A DNA stretch of 64,000 nucleotides from Bathymodiolus brooksi (lineage: Eukaryota > Mollusca > Bivalvia > Mytilida > Modiolidae): NCBI GenBank assembly GCA_963680875.1, contig OY804588.1, positions 60,462,369 through 60,526,368 on the forward strand, given 5' to 3'. Below the pieces are notes generated by a model. It made no database searches and was not told the origin of the DNA. It was given only the letters and a program-made list of their open reading frames with translations. A program made the translations under genes and the position numbers. Shown here one piece after another: positions 47,725-56,289 of the stretch. How positions within the stretch are numbered: the first letter of the stretch is position 1; each line of letters opens with the position of its first letter.

Positions 47725-48013
47725 CTATCTCAGTACATTTGAAATCTGGCCTGATAACAGGAGTGGACTTTGGTGGGAGGGGCCTTATATGAGGGTGGTC
47801 TCTCTTTGGGGGGACAATTTAGTAGTATTTTACTCTCTCTGTGCATCTGAAATATGGTCTAATAAGTAAAATTTATTCACTCATGTATTTTTATCATGTT
47901 CATTATAGCCCAGCATTTACAAGAAATAAAATACCATCAAATCATGAAGATGTCCACATGAAGAGTTAACGGTGGAATGATATTTAATGTATGAGTAATA
48001 GAGGGGACTACTG
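47725..48013. mobile_element. CTTATAAGGCCAC MITE split by a ~125-bp insertion
   Basis: Left part: TGGCCTGATAACAGGAGTGG, TTTGGTGGGAGGGGCCTTAT, GGTGGTCTCTCTTTGGGGGG and GCATCTGAAATATGGTCTAA then TAAG. The expected end AGAGGGGACTACTG then TA appears only at 47999-48013. The material between (about 47875-47998) begins TTATTCACTCAT and ends ATGAGTAATA, short inverted ends of its own, so it is probably a later insertion. Confidence 0.55.
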
Positions 48014-48015
48014 TA

Positions 48016-48328
48016 CCTGTATTGATATACTAGTAAGTAATAAAACATACATATGGCTATGTAAAAAACCTCAAAGTATGCAATCCTAAAATTTAGAATT
48101 TTGAAATGTAAAATCTAGATTCCCCATCAAATGTTAATAAGATAATAAGCACTCCAGCAAAATAGATTTTGGATTGCTGGATCCCAAATGGGATCAATCC
48201 TTAGTTTTTATTAAATAGATGAAACTATCCTGGCATCCGGAAAAGGGTCCTATTGTTCATCAAGTACATGTACCAGTATTGCCTTTGAAGATATGGTCTC
48301 AACTAATAAATAAATAGATTGTTTGATG
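48016..48328. other. Unique sequence, no feature seen
   Basis: No repeat or gene recognised. Confidence 0.5.
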
Positions 48329-48338
48329 TTATTACCAA

Positions 48339-48580
48339 GGGGCCATCGTGATCATGATCGTATGGTAGTTGGATCTGCAGCTACCTGTGCAATTAGTGCC
48401 TATCACCATTACCGTTGAGAGTTCGAATCCCGTCCAGGTGAGGTGTACTCGATACAACATTATGTGATAAAGTTTGTCAGTGACTTGCACCAGGTCAGCG
48501 GTTTCCTCCACCAATAAAACTGACTGCCACGATATAACTGAAATATTGTTGAAAGTTGTGTTAAACACCCTAACCCCCTG
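48339..48580 (+). mobile_element. SINE family A, intact full-length copy with 10-bp target duplication
   Basis: This is the best copy in the window. It starts GGGGCCATCGTGATCATGAT, with the A-box region CGTATGGTAGTTGGATCTGC and the B box GAGTTCGAATCCCGTCC. The body follows with GTGAGGTGTACTCGATACAA, GTGATAAAGTTTGTCAGTGA, CCTCCACCAATAAAACTGAC, CACGATATAACTGAAATATT and ends TTAAACACCCTAACCCC. TTATTACCAA lies at 48329-48338 and again at 48581-48590. Length is 242 bp. RNA polymerase III A and B boxes in the head are the expected internal promoter. Confidence 0.95.
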
Positions 48581-48594
48581 TTATTACCAAATAT

Positions 48595-49500
48595 TTTAAT
48601 ATGACCACCTATTTGCTTGCTTTGTACTATGCTTCTTAGAATACTCAATAAACCATGACCAACACAAATTACGCACCACTCGATCGGTTTTGTCAAATAA
48701 AATTTAAATGGTGACATGACGTCAGATTTTTTTTAGTACACTTTCCTATTAGAATTGAAATGAATTATGTCATCCCATGGTGTATTTTTGATATTGTTAT
48801 TGATAGAATTTATATTTCCGTAAATTGAATATCTCACTCTGTTGCACTCTACTGGCAATAGCATATTCAAGAAAATATGACATGCCAATGGTAAAATCTC
48901 CAATAAACCACAGGCTTTTAGAAATTATTTCTTAAATTAGAAAAATTAGAAGAAAAAGATCCTTTGTTTATGAGTTGCCATCTGAGCATCAAATATTTCT
49001 TGTAATGTTGTTATAATATTCCATACTTTGTTGTCGAAAAAATTCAATAAAATTCGTAAATGAATGAATGATTTATGATATAAAATATCAAATTTCAATT
49101 TTAAGAATTTCCAATATTATTTTTGTTTTTATGATAAATATAAAATATTCATATCTATAAAATATATACATTTTCATGACATTTGTTATATTCACGATGT
49201 TATTGTTTCTGGAAAATCAGAATTGCTACAGGGGGCAGTTATAATTGTTTCATCTAATTTTTCTGATGCTGAGCATCAAATTTATTGACGTTATTCTTGC
49301 TTATTATACCTTGCAGCACTTTTTCAGCAATCTCATGACTACCGAGCTTATAATGAGAGAAAAGCGCTGATAGAGTTTTAGAAAAATGACATCCTTTGGT
49401 AGGCGTCTGGAAATCCTAAAACATGAGGTGGGTAACAGAAGTGAAAACCCTTGTCAGTGGTGTTATATGTATATATATAGGCTTGTGGTTAGAAGTCTAC
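48595..49500. other. AT-rich sequence, no feature seen
   Basis: Nothing recognised before the degenerate tandem repeat that begins near 49590. Confidence 0.5.
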
Positions 49501-49574
49501 ACCTTTAACCATTTCAGCCACCCATGTCCTCGTTTTGGTGTTAGTCACAAGAATGTTTGGTTGACTCCTATAAT

Positions 49575-49957
49575 CTGTTAACTTTTCACATTTTAATCTT
49601 CTCCTCTGAAACCCCTTAGCCAAAAGAACTGGTAGGAAGTATCTATGGAAGGTCTTCTATTAAGAGTGCACATTTTGTCCCGATCTGTAAACAAACATGG
49701 CCGCCACAGGCAATTCTTATTTTTGATTGTTTGATTTCTAAAAAAATCTTTTCCTCTTAAATCACTTGGCCAAATGAACCGTAACTTGGTAGGAAACATC
49801 TATGAAAGGTCCTCTATAAAGATTGCCCATTTCACCCGATTCGTTAACAGACCTAGCCGCCACAGGCAACTCTTGTTTCTGATCGGTCGATTTCTAAAAA
49901 ATCTTCTCCTCTGAAACCAAAAAGCCAAATGAGCATAAATTTGGTAGGAAGCACCTA
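49575..49957 (+). repeat. Degenerate ~155-bp tandem repeat; third copy interrupted
   Basis: Copies start near 49593, 49748 and 49903. Each contains ATCTTCTCCTCTGAAACC-like sequence, then GCCAAATGAACC, TTGGTAGGAARCATCTATGR and AAGGTCCTCTATAAAG. The third copy reaches GGTAGGAAGCACCTA at 49957 and stops; its continuation, TGGATGGTTCTGTATAAAT, is found at 53285. Between them lies the 3.3-kb element. The motif layout parallels the repeat at 26889-27400. Open frames at 49593-49799 and 49800-50060 (minus) come from this repeat. Confidence 0.85.
49953..49957 (+). repeat. Left target-site duplication ACCTA
   Basis: ACCTA directly precedes the left terminal inverted repeat and is repeated at 53280-53284 directly after the right one. 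Joining the flanks at one ACCTA restores AAGCACCTATGGATGG, which aligns with AAGTATCTATGGAAGG in the first repeat copy. Confidence 0.88.
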
Positions 49958-50464
49958 CACGGCTGGTAATCGGCACAAGCAGAACAGTTGGTTCTGCAAA
50001 GAATTTCGTGAGGATAACTTCCGGTTTTGGTGGAGGAGAGTTCACGAAGACGCTTCGCAAGGTATGTACATGTCAAAAATTGAAATTTTCTTTTTTACTG
50101 CTCGAATATTGCAAAATCAGAGAATGCTATGCTGTGGCGAATGCTTTCATGATTAGAAACATGTATAGTTTATTCTTGTATATGAAGTGTAACTCTCACA
50201 AAATCAATCGTCCCACGAAAAACATGACGAAAATTGTGACACTCTTACATTTCTAAGTTGTTCTTGACAAAGATGCAAGTTAAATTTTCAATATGTTTTC
50301 ATCATGGGAGTCTAAATGTAATCGGGGATAAATTCCGATTCGTTAGAAGTATATTGAAGTCTAGATAAATCTACAAACTGTCAATTTTCACGTTTTCCTG
50401 CTTGAGGAGATCGGTTCTGATAGAGCACATTGCGAATGCATGAGGAGATTTGCTAGTTTTGGTA
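49958..50464 (+). repeat. Left terminal inverted repeat, 507 bp
   Basis: Contains near its tip a small stem GCAGAAC / GTTCTGC, then an open segment with TTCCGGTTTTGGTGGAGG ending in CGCAAG and GTATGT (50062), a strong splice-donor match. An 82-codon frame at 50008-50256 (GTG start as listed, no ATG) is matched by one of the same length in the right arm. Homology with the right arm ends at CTAGTTTTGGTA. Confidence 0.95.
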
Positions 50465-50688
50465 ATTGTTTTCTGCAAAATTGATAAATTGACACTTTTA
50501 AACACAAAACTGATAAATACTCTAATCAAAATAAACTATTCTCTGTCCACTTTCAGGAGATGCCAGGATTCAAGGGAAAGAGGAAAAGGGGACTGACATT
50601 GACTCTTTACAAAAAACCATTTCGATATAGATTGCCTGTATCACTGCCAAGGAAACGAACAAAAACAAGTAGAGTACACCAAATTTAA
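50008..50688 (+). other. Possible two-exon transcript unit in the left arm
   Basis: An open segment in the left arm ends at 50061 in CTTCGCAAG followed by GTATGT. At 50551 TTTCAG precedes GAGATGCCAGG, an acceptor-like site followed by an ATG at 50560. Both sites are phase 0 for one frame. Exon 2 (50557-50688) encodes 42 residues from the ATG, very basic at the start (MPGFKGKRKRG) and again near the end (LPRKRTKTSR), then TAA. Exon 1 in that frame is glycine-rich (TSGFGGGEFTKTLRK). No family recognised. The intron would be 495 bp. The same donor is present in the right arm on the minus strand. This is inference from splice motifs only; a chance arrangement is possible. Confidence 0.3.
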
Positions 50689-50851
50689 AATCCCCATCAA
50701 TCAGGACACCAAGTTTATTAAAAAAAATCTCTTTCAATTTCAAAATATTTATATCCTTTCAAACGGGTTTCCACATCTATTCGGCGCAACCTTTTTACTA
50801 AAGATGACGGAAACTTCACCGCAGATCTACACAAGTTATAATATTACATGA
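50603..50851 (+). other. 82-codon stop-free segment without ATG start
   Basis: From 50603 to the TGA at 50849 one frame is free of stops, offset by one base from the 42-residue frame that it overlaps. The translation is mixed polar and aromatic and contains KFKIPINQDTKF and FPHLFGATFLLKMTETSP; the only ATG is late (50804). It has a more protein-like composition than the surrounding chance frames and could be a decayed piece of the element's former gene. I do not recognise a family. Confidence 0.25.
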
Positions 50852-50864
50852 TTTCAGTACATAC

Positions 50865-51513
50865 ATAGGTCTAGATACGATAACGGAACCCTCAGTCCGC
50901 TTTTGCTCCCAGCGAGGGTTACGAATCGGTCCCACACCGGGCGGTTTTTTGTCCTAATTCCGTTGTAAGTGGTTGGAAAAATTAACGGGGGTGAAAGATA
51001 AATATATTTAGGTAAACCTTGAGGTGCTAAGTAAACGCTGCATCAATCCATGGTAGACTTATATCCATCTGAAAATTTGAATGCATGAGATCTTCTTTCT
51101 GTCCGACATTTTGTTTACAAGTTGCTATTTCACGTGCACTTGCCTCGTTTTGGAGATATCCTTATTTGGATCAATCGTAGTAAAGCACATCGTACTATTC
51201 GTAGTAAAGTTTTTCATATTTGGCATTCAGATCCATCACGAGAGTATACGTAAGGTGCCATGGTGGACAAGAAACAATTTTCGAATACTAAATCGACCGT
51301 GAAGGTAGAAACAGGTAGTGTAACGCTTATTTCGTATCACCATTACTTAAAAATTGTAGGGAATAATAAGTTATGACCAGATATGCAAAAAGAAAGTTCA
51401 AATATTCACTTAGCGAAAATTTTAATTTGCTCCCATACGTTGAATGGGACAGATTCGTAACCCTAACTGAAGCACAAGCGGAATGAGGGTTACGTTATCA
51501 TATCTAGCATAGG
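50865..51513. repeat. Degraded inverted repeat, ~70-bp arms
   Basis: The left arm has ATAGGTCTAGATACGATAAC, GGAACCCTCAGTCCGCTTTT and GAGGGTTACGAATCGGTCCC (50865-50933). The right arm has GGGACAGATTCGTAACCCTA, AGCACAAGCGGAATGAGGGT and TACGTTATCATATCTAGCAT (51444-51513), its imperfect reverse complement. The ~510 bp between show no coding signal. Probably an older nested MITE, or an internal part of the large element. Confidence 0.75.
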
Positions 51514-51894
51514 TCTAACGTAAATAAACATTCACTTAGTGCTAGTAGTCATGAATAAATTGAACACAAGATGTCAATTAAACTGTGGACATATCCTTAA
51601 AATTGGTAAAGCGCTTTACATCTTGTAACCACTACTAACAGAGATCTTTTTTATTTACAAGTGTGTACACATACCACACTACATAATAGAAAAACAAATC
51701 ACAAATTAATATTATTCTCAACTGTATGATATTTAATTTAGAGTGTATCATTTGTATTATAAATTATAAAGATATGATTCACATTAAGTTTAATTGTAAC
51801 ATAAATACGTATTTTTCCTTTGATGTTTTTATGCAATAATCAACTTAAAAATAGTGAACTTTTACAAACCATGGTCTAACATGAAGATCTTGAT

Positions 51895-52015
51895 GTTATT
51901 CCATGAATTTGACGTCATAGATCTGTTATTCCATGATTTTGACGTCATAGATCTGTTATTCCATGATTTTGACGTATTAGATCTGTTATTCCATGATTTT
52001 GACGTCATAAATCTG
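51895..52015. repeat. 30-bp tandem repeat with TGACGTCA sites (left arm), 4 copies
   Basis: The unit is GATCTGTTATTCCATGATTT then TGACGTCATA. TGACGTCA is intact at 51910, 51940 and 52000 and changed to TGACGTAT in the third copy. The octamer is the full palindromic cAMP-response element bound by CREB/ATF-type bZIP factors. A minus frame at 51862-52053 shows SWNNRSMTSK repeats as a by-product. Confidence 0.9.
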
Positions 52016-52384
52016 TCAATCATGTAATTTCTGTTACATAACATATATACCATGGATCTTACTCATAAACTTATCTAAACCAACTCATCCTTCGGATTCG
52101 TTGGTTTAAATAAGTTCATTCGTAAGATCCATGGTATATATAATACTTATTCTTGATTATAAAATTATCTTACAGTGCATTTTCAATTTTTTCCAATCTT
52201 GTGTATCCAATACACAATGGAAATTGTCACAAACAACAAATGATCAATAAGTATTATATATACCATGGATCTTACGAATTAACTTATTTAAACCAACGAA
52301 TCCGAAGGATGAGTTGGTTTAAATAAGTTCATGTGTAAGATCCATGGTATATATGTTTTGTAACAGAAATTATATGATTGACAG

Positions 52385-52480
52385 ATTTATGACGTCAAAA
52401 TCATGGAATAACAGATCCTAATACGTCAAAACCATGGAATAACAGATATATGACGTCAAAATCATGGAATAACATCAAGA
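52385..52480. repeat. 30-bp tandem repeat with TGACGTCA sites (right arm), 3 copies
   Basis: Reverse-complement counterpart of the left-arm array. TGACGTCA is intact at 52390 and 52451; the middle copy reads AATACGTCAAA. The right arm has one unit fewer than the left, which accounts for the ~30-bp difference in arm length. Confidence 0.88.
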
Positions 52481-52690
52481 TCTTCATGTTAGACCATGGT
52501 TTGTAAATGTTCATTATTTTTAAGTTGATTATTGCATAAAAACATCAAAGGAAAAATACGTATTTATGTTACAATAACAAGTTAAATCATGGGAGCTGCG
52601 GTTTACGATTATGAATTGATTCCTTAAATGAAATGTTTCTTTCTAGGTGGACAGCCCATGAACAATGAAATATTACTTTTATACTTTTAA

Positions 52691-52876
52691 AAACCCGACG
52701 GGCATCAGTTCGTGAATTTATTACCAGACAGACATGCAAAATTTGTGATTATACAGTGGATTACATATGTCGTACCAAAACTAGCAAATCTCCTCATGCA
52801 TTCGCAATGTGTTCTATCAGAACCGATCTCCTCAAGCAGGAAAACGAGAAAATTGACAGTTTGTAGATATATCTAG
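52691..52876 (+). other. 61-codon stop-free segment running into the right arm
   Basis: A plus-strand frame opens after a TAA at 52688 and continues to TAG at 52874, beginning KPDGHQFVNLLPDRHAKF. It lacks an upstream ATG and crosses the inner edge of the right arm. It may be a remnant of a gene truncated by the inverted duplication, or chance. Not recognised. Confidence 0.2.
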
Positions 52877-53279
52877 ACTTCAATTTACTTCTGACGAATC
52901 GGAATTTATCCCCGATTACATTTAGACTCCCATGATGAAAAAATATTGAAAATTTAACTTGCATCTTTGTCAAGAACAACTTAGAAATGTAAGAGTGTCA
53001 CAATTTTCGTCATGTTTTTCGTGGGACGATTGATTTTGTGAGAGTTACACTTCATATACAAGAATAAACTATACATGTTTCTAATCGTGGAAGCATTCGC
53101 CACAGCATAGCATTCTCTGATTTTGCAATATTCGAGCAATAAAAAAGAAAATTTCAATTTTTGACATGTACATACCTTGCGAAGCGTCTTCGTGAACTCT
53201 CCTCCACCAAAACCGGAAGTTATCCTCACGAATTTCTTTGCAGAACCAACTGTTCTGCTTGTGCCGATTACCAGCCGTG
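52773..53279 (-). repeat. Right terminal inverted repeat, 507 bp
   Basis: Reverse complement of 49958-50464 with a small number of substitutions and no net length change. The 82-codon minus frame at 52981-53229 differs from its left-arm partner at two residues. The donor-like CGCAAG / GTATGT is preserved on the minus strand. Confidence 0.95.
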
Positions 53280-53284
53280 ACCTA
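53280..53284 (+). repeat. Right target-site duplication ACCTA
   Basis: Matches the left duplication at 49953-49957. The following TGGATGGTTCTGTATAAAT resumes the interrupted repeat copy. Confidence 0.88.
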
Positions 53285-53358
53285 TGGATGGTTCTGTATA
53301 AATATTCCTCGAAACAGACTGAAAAGTGAGCGACACAGGCTCACTCCACTGAGCCTCT

Positions 53359-53438
53359 AGTCTTGACATGTCATAGAACATTTCATATGAATTGAACCTC
53401 TTTTAATAGGTGACCTCTTAATACAGGTTAGACTGTGT
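53359..53438. mobile_element. Fragment of the CAGTC MITE subfamily
   Basis: ATTTCATATGAATTGAACCT, CTTTTAATAGGTGACCTCTT and AATACAGGTTAGACTG match the right half of 61291-61442. The left end is not present. Confidence 0.65.
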
Positions 53439-53439
53439 A

Positions 53440-53925
53440 AGATAAAACGTCTCATATACTCATATATAGCAATCAGGTAGAATTTGTTTCTCGTAGACCA
53501 ATTAGGCCAACGATGAGAAAATCATAATTGATACTTCTTATAAACTTATCAATAATATCAATTAGACTATCGTAATTATCTAAAGAAATTGATGATCTTC
53601 ATCAACGCTTATTATATCGGCATGTCTTTTTTCCCCAGACATAGAACACGCTAATCTTTTTAATAAAGGACTAAGTGCAGTAAGGTTCTTATTATCAGCC
53701 CATAGAATGAAGTTGAAAAAAATATCACAACTAATATTAGATATATTACGCTTGATTTTTAGTAGTATTGGGGTGGGGGATCAACATATGCCAATATGGA
53801 GTAGTATGCAGTGACATAAAACCTCATTTTTTTAATATCAACGACATAAGGTCACTTAGATATGACCCATAATAATGGAGTTCTTCAGATCTCCCACACT
53901 GTGGCATATCAATGACGGGGAGCAA
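53440..53925. other. Unique AT-rich sequence, no feature seen
   Basis: Nothing recognised. Confidence 0.5.
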
Positions 53926-53929
53926 GTGA

Positions 53930-54077
53930 GAGGTGTGGTTTTATTCAGGTTGTTGCTTGATCTTTAGTTTTATTTGTAATGTTTTATAGATCGTTGTTTG
54001 TCCTTTTTCTTTTGGCCATTGTGTTGTCTGTCCTTCTTCGAATTAGGTATTCTGATTACCTCTTTGGTCTCTTCAAG
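53930..54077 (+). mobile_element. Dispersed repeat, mussel-type, copy 2
   Basis: Shares with 42751-42917: TTGCTTGATCTTTAGTTTTA, TAATGTTTTATAGATCGTTG, TTTGTCCTTTTTCTTTTGGC, CATTGTGTTGTCTGTCCTTC and ATTCTGATTACCTCTTTGGT. The 5' part is more diverged than in the first copy. Confidence 0.7.
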
Positions 54078-54079
54078 CT

Positions 54080-54985
54080 CGTCTTGCTAGAACCCAGTCC
54101 AGTCTGATTTAAAACAGCTCTTATAATATGCTACGCTCGCCCTAAAATATTGCAGAACTCGATTAGAGATCTTGCCCCGATGGACTATTGACCAACCAAC
54201 GAAAACACTACTGGTAAAATCTTAACAGCAATTTTCTCAACTTATTATTATCGCATTGCAAACATAGAGCTCTCTGATTGGTTGATTGTTTCATGAATAT
54301 TCATATATGAAAATTCATCTGGATATGACCTCTAATCATGTACTATTAGATGTTAAGGGGGACGTAGCGTATAATAACAGCTGATTTTTATCAGATTAGA
54401 TCCCAGCCTTAGCGTAACCTTTTTAGATACGTATAGGGCATTATAAATGTTTTTTTATTTTTATTTTTTCTCACAACAGACTTATTGATTAATTGACTGT
54501 TTTTGTAACACAGATGTGTCGTCTCCAAGTAAAATCATACAGAATGTTATAATTGGCCTCGTAAGTTTAGACAGGCTATAGGTCTTAATGCTGTATTTAT
54601 TTTAGGAAAAGGAGAATTAATAGAATCAATAAAATAGCAAATATACTGCTATGAATGTTCATTTGCGTTTCCTGTGAGAAAATAGACAAATTGCACATGG
54701 CATTATCTGCGTATTTTGTGCAACGCAGAAATAGCAGTTGTAAATTTAAATGTTTGGCTTGCGGACAAGTACATTGTATTTGTTTTCAGCATCTTTTTGT
54801 GTAAAAACTGGGTATAATTTTCCCGTTGGATCAATACTTCCTTTGGTTAGGATGTTTTCAGAAGATTGGAAATGCATGCTGCATGCTCTGCATTATTCAT
54901 TGCAAATAATTTGTGTCCATCAATAAAAACTGTGATGCTGTCAAATTTGTCATTCAATTTTATCAGTTAATGTGTAACTTATAGC
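54080..54985. other. Unique sequence, no feature seen
   Basis: A small self-complementary tract (CATGAATATTCATATATG) lies near 54293. No gene or element is supported. Confidence 0.5.
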
Positions 54986-54989
54986 ATTC

Positions 54990-55160
54990 TGATGATAGGG
55001 GAACACAATTTGTAACATGAGTGGGTTATGTCCCTTCACCAAGCAATTTAATTATTACTTACTGATAAAGGGAGATAAATTATGCTGATAGGGGACACAA
55101 TTTGCAACATGAGTGGGTTATCTCCCTTCACAAGGCAATTTAATTATTACTTAATGATAA
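54990..55160. repeat. 93-bp tandem duplication, 2 copies
   Basis: GATAGGGGAACACAATTTGT at 54994 and GATAGGGGACACAATTTGCA at 55087 begin two copies that share ACATGAGTGGGTTATSTCCC and GCAATTTAATTATTACTTA. Confidence 0.9.
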
Positions 55161-55265
55161 AGCCCCCCTTATGGAGATAAAAAAAAAAAAAGGGCAATTC
55201 TCAAAGGGAGATAATATACTTTTAAGATATGGTTAGAATGTTAAATTTATGTTCCTATGACGACA

Positions 55266-55336
55266 GAGAATATAGATCCTAAGCCGGGAATGTCACATTA
55301 TATACCCTGTCTGATAGCTGAATAACATATAATATA
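55266..55336. repeat. Half copy of the 34422-34555 palindrome
   Basis: GAGAATATAGATCCTAAGCC, GGGAATGTCACATTATATAC, CCTGTCTGATAGCTGAATAA then CATATAATA. It retains the ATTATATACCCTGTCTG segment that is missing from the right arm of the copy at 34.5 kb, so that copy's right arm carries the deletion. Confidence 0.85.
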
Positions 55337-55352
55337 TATCAATATTTTAGTA

Positions 55353-55592
55353 CAGTAGTTCCCCTCTTATAAGGCCACACCCACCAAAGACCACCCTTCT
55401 TATCAGGCCAAATTTCAGATAGAAAAAAAACCTAAATTAATTTGATATAATTCTTTATTTATTTAATGAGGATTGCCGACAGCCAGTGGTTACGAGCAGT
55501 TTTCCTTGACAACTGAATTATCCCCCTCAAGAGAGACCACCCCTCATATAAGACCACTTTTTCATGGTAGCCTTATAATAGCAGGATTACTG
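55353..55592. mobile_element. TA-flanked CAGTAGTTCCCC...ATTACTG MITE
   Basis: TA then CAGTAGTTCCCCTCTTATAA, GGCCACACCCACCAAAGACC, a ~110-bp stretch absent from sister copies (about 55423-55517), then CCCCCTCAAGAGAGACCACC, CTCATATAAGACCACTTTTT and the right end AGCAGGATTACTG then TA. The extra stretch may be a further insertion. Confidence 0.8.
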
Positions 55593-55594
55593 TA

Positions 55595-56105
55595 ACATGG
55601 AAATACCCATTCACAACAATTTCCAAACCATTTATAGAAAAAATGCATATAGTATGTGATTATAAAACTTTTGCCATCATTGATTAACCAACATGGATTT
55701 TATTTCTATTGAATCACTAAAATCGTAACATGAACAGTTGACGCTAGCAAAAATCGTAACATGCACTGTTGACTCTAGCAAAAATCTTTCTCTAAGACAC
55801 AAGGTTTTAACAGGCTTACTTTTGGTCCTAGTAAATTTTATCCCTAATTTACTAGTAATACCTTCAAATGTCATTTTTTATGCAGTTGCTCTTTACAATT
55901 TGAATACAGAAATAGACCTTGATGCAAATGTTGATCTCTAGGGTAATATTTTTATGATTTTTCATAAGAATCTGATGTTTATATATGTGACAGCTCCCAT
56001 TATAAATTCATGACATTTTTAACTTTTCAATCTTGACCAGAATTGGTAAAAGCATGAAAGGAATTATTTCCTAAAAAAATAAAGGTCATATAGATATGTG
56101 AAAAG
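55595..56105. other. AT-rich sequence with overlapping frames on both strands
   Basis: Frames at 55677-55874 (minus) and 55738-55941 (plus) overlap. A diverged 30-bp direct repeat (AAAATCGTAACATGAACAGT / AAAATCGTAACATGCACTGT) lies near 55719-55775. No gene supported. Confidence 0.5.
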
Positions 56106-56111
56106 AATTAG

Positions 56112-56287
56112 TTAAATCTGTATTAAGAGGTCACCTTTGGGACAAAGAAAAAGTGGCCTTTTAAGACAGGTGGCCTCTTAAAAGAGGTTCAATTTATATG
56201 AAATTTTCTATGACAGGACAAGAAAAAGGTGACCCTTTAATACAGGTGACTGCTTAATAGAGGTGACTGCATTGACAAGTTTGACTG
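56112..56287. mobile_element. CAGTC-subfamily MITE, left end degraded
   Basis: ATCTGTATTAAGAGGTCACC, AGTGGCCTTTTAAGACAGGT, TCAATTTATATGAAATTTTC, GGTGACTGCTTAATAGAGGT and a right end ACAAGTTTGACTG then TA. The CAGTC at the left end is not recognisable. Confidence 0.7.
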
Positions 56288-56289
56288 TA

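Larger units (their letters stand above)
51794..52574. mobile_element. 781-bp foldback element nested in the transposon
   Basis: Ends are TTGTAACATAAATACGTATT and the reverse complement, with TAA on both outer sides, a possible 3-bp target duplication. The left arm is 51794-52151 and the right arm 52246-52574. They match almost base for base except that the left has one more 30-bp unit. About 95 bp separate the arms. Within each arm lies a secondary palindrome (52047-52137 and 52258-52350) built from ACCATGGATCTTAC and TTTAAATAAGTTC-type sequence. A single strand could thus fold into a large stem or into separate hairpins. No coding capacity is seen. Confidence 0.85.
49958..53279. mobile_element. 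3,322-bp transposon with 507-bp terminal inverted repeats
   Basis: Both ends begin CACGGCTGGTAATCGGCACA when read inward. The arms (49958-50464 and 52773-53279) are equal in length and almost identical. The element is flanked by a perfect 5-bp duplication and interrupts a tandem repeat, so insertion is well supported. Inside are a 781-bp foldback (51794-52574), a degraded inverted repeat (50865-51513) and short open segments but no recognisable transposase, so it appears non-autonomous or decayed. Five-base duplications are known for Transib elements, whose ends start CAC, but the remaining terminal bases here do not match the CACWATG consensus I recall. Family therefore unassigned. Very long arms are foldback-like. 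Confidence 0.88.

Noticed and set aside
48332..48568. Protein-coding frame on the minus strand
   Set aside because: Lies entirely within an intact SINE.
49958..53279. Integrated virus genome with inverted terminal repeats
   Set aside because: Arm length and hairpin potential prompted the thought, but a perfect 5-bp duplication, 3.3-kb size, nested foldbacks and no recognisable viral protein favour a DNA transposon.
49958..53279. Transib assignment
   Set aside because: The 5-bp duplication and CAC start fit, but the following bases do not match the Transib end consensus I recall and no transposase is present; left unassigned.
49958..53279. Assembly artefact (inverted duplication of one locus)
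   Set aside because: The arms differ at scattered positions, the unique centre is asymmetric, and ACCTA flanks with a resumed target repeat are not expected from a mis-join.
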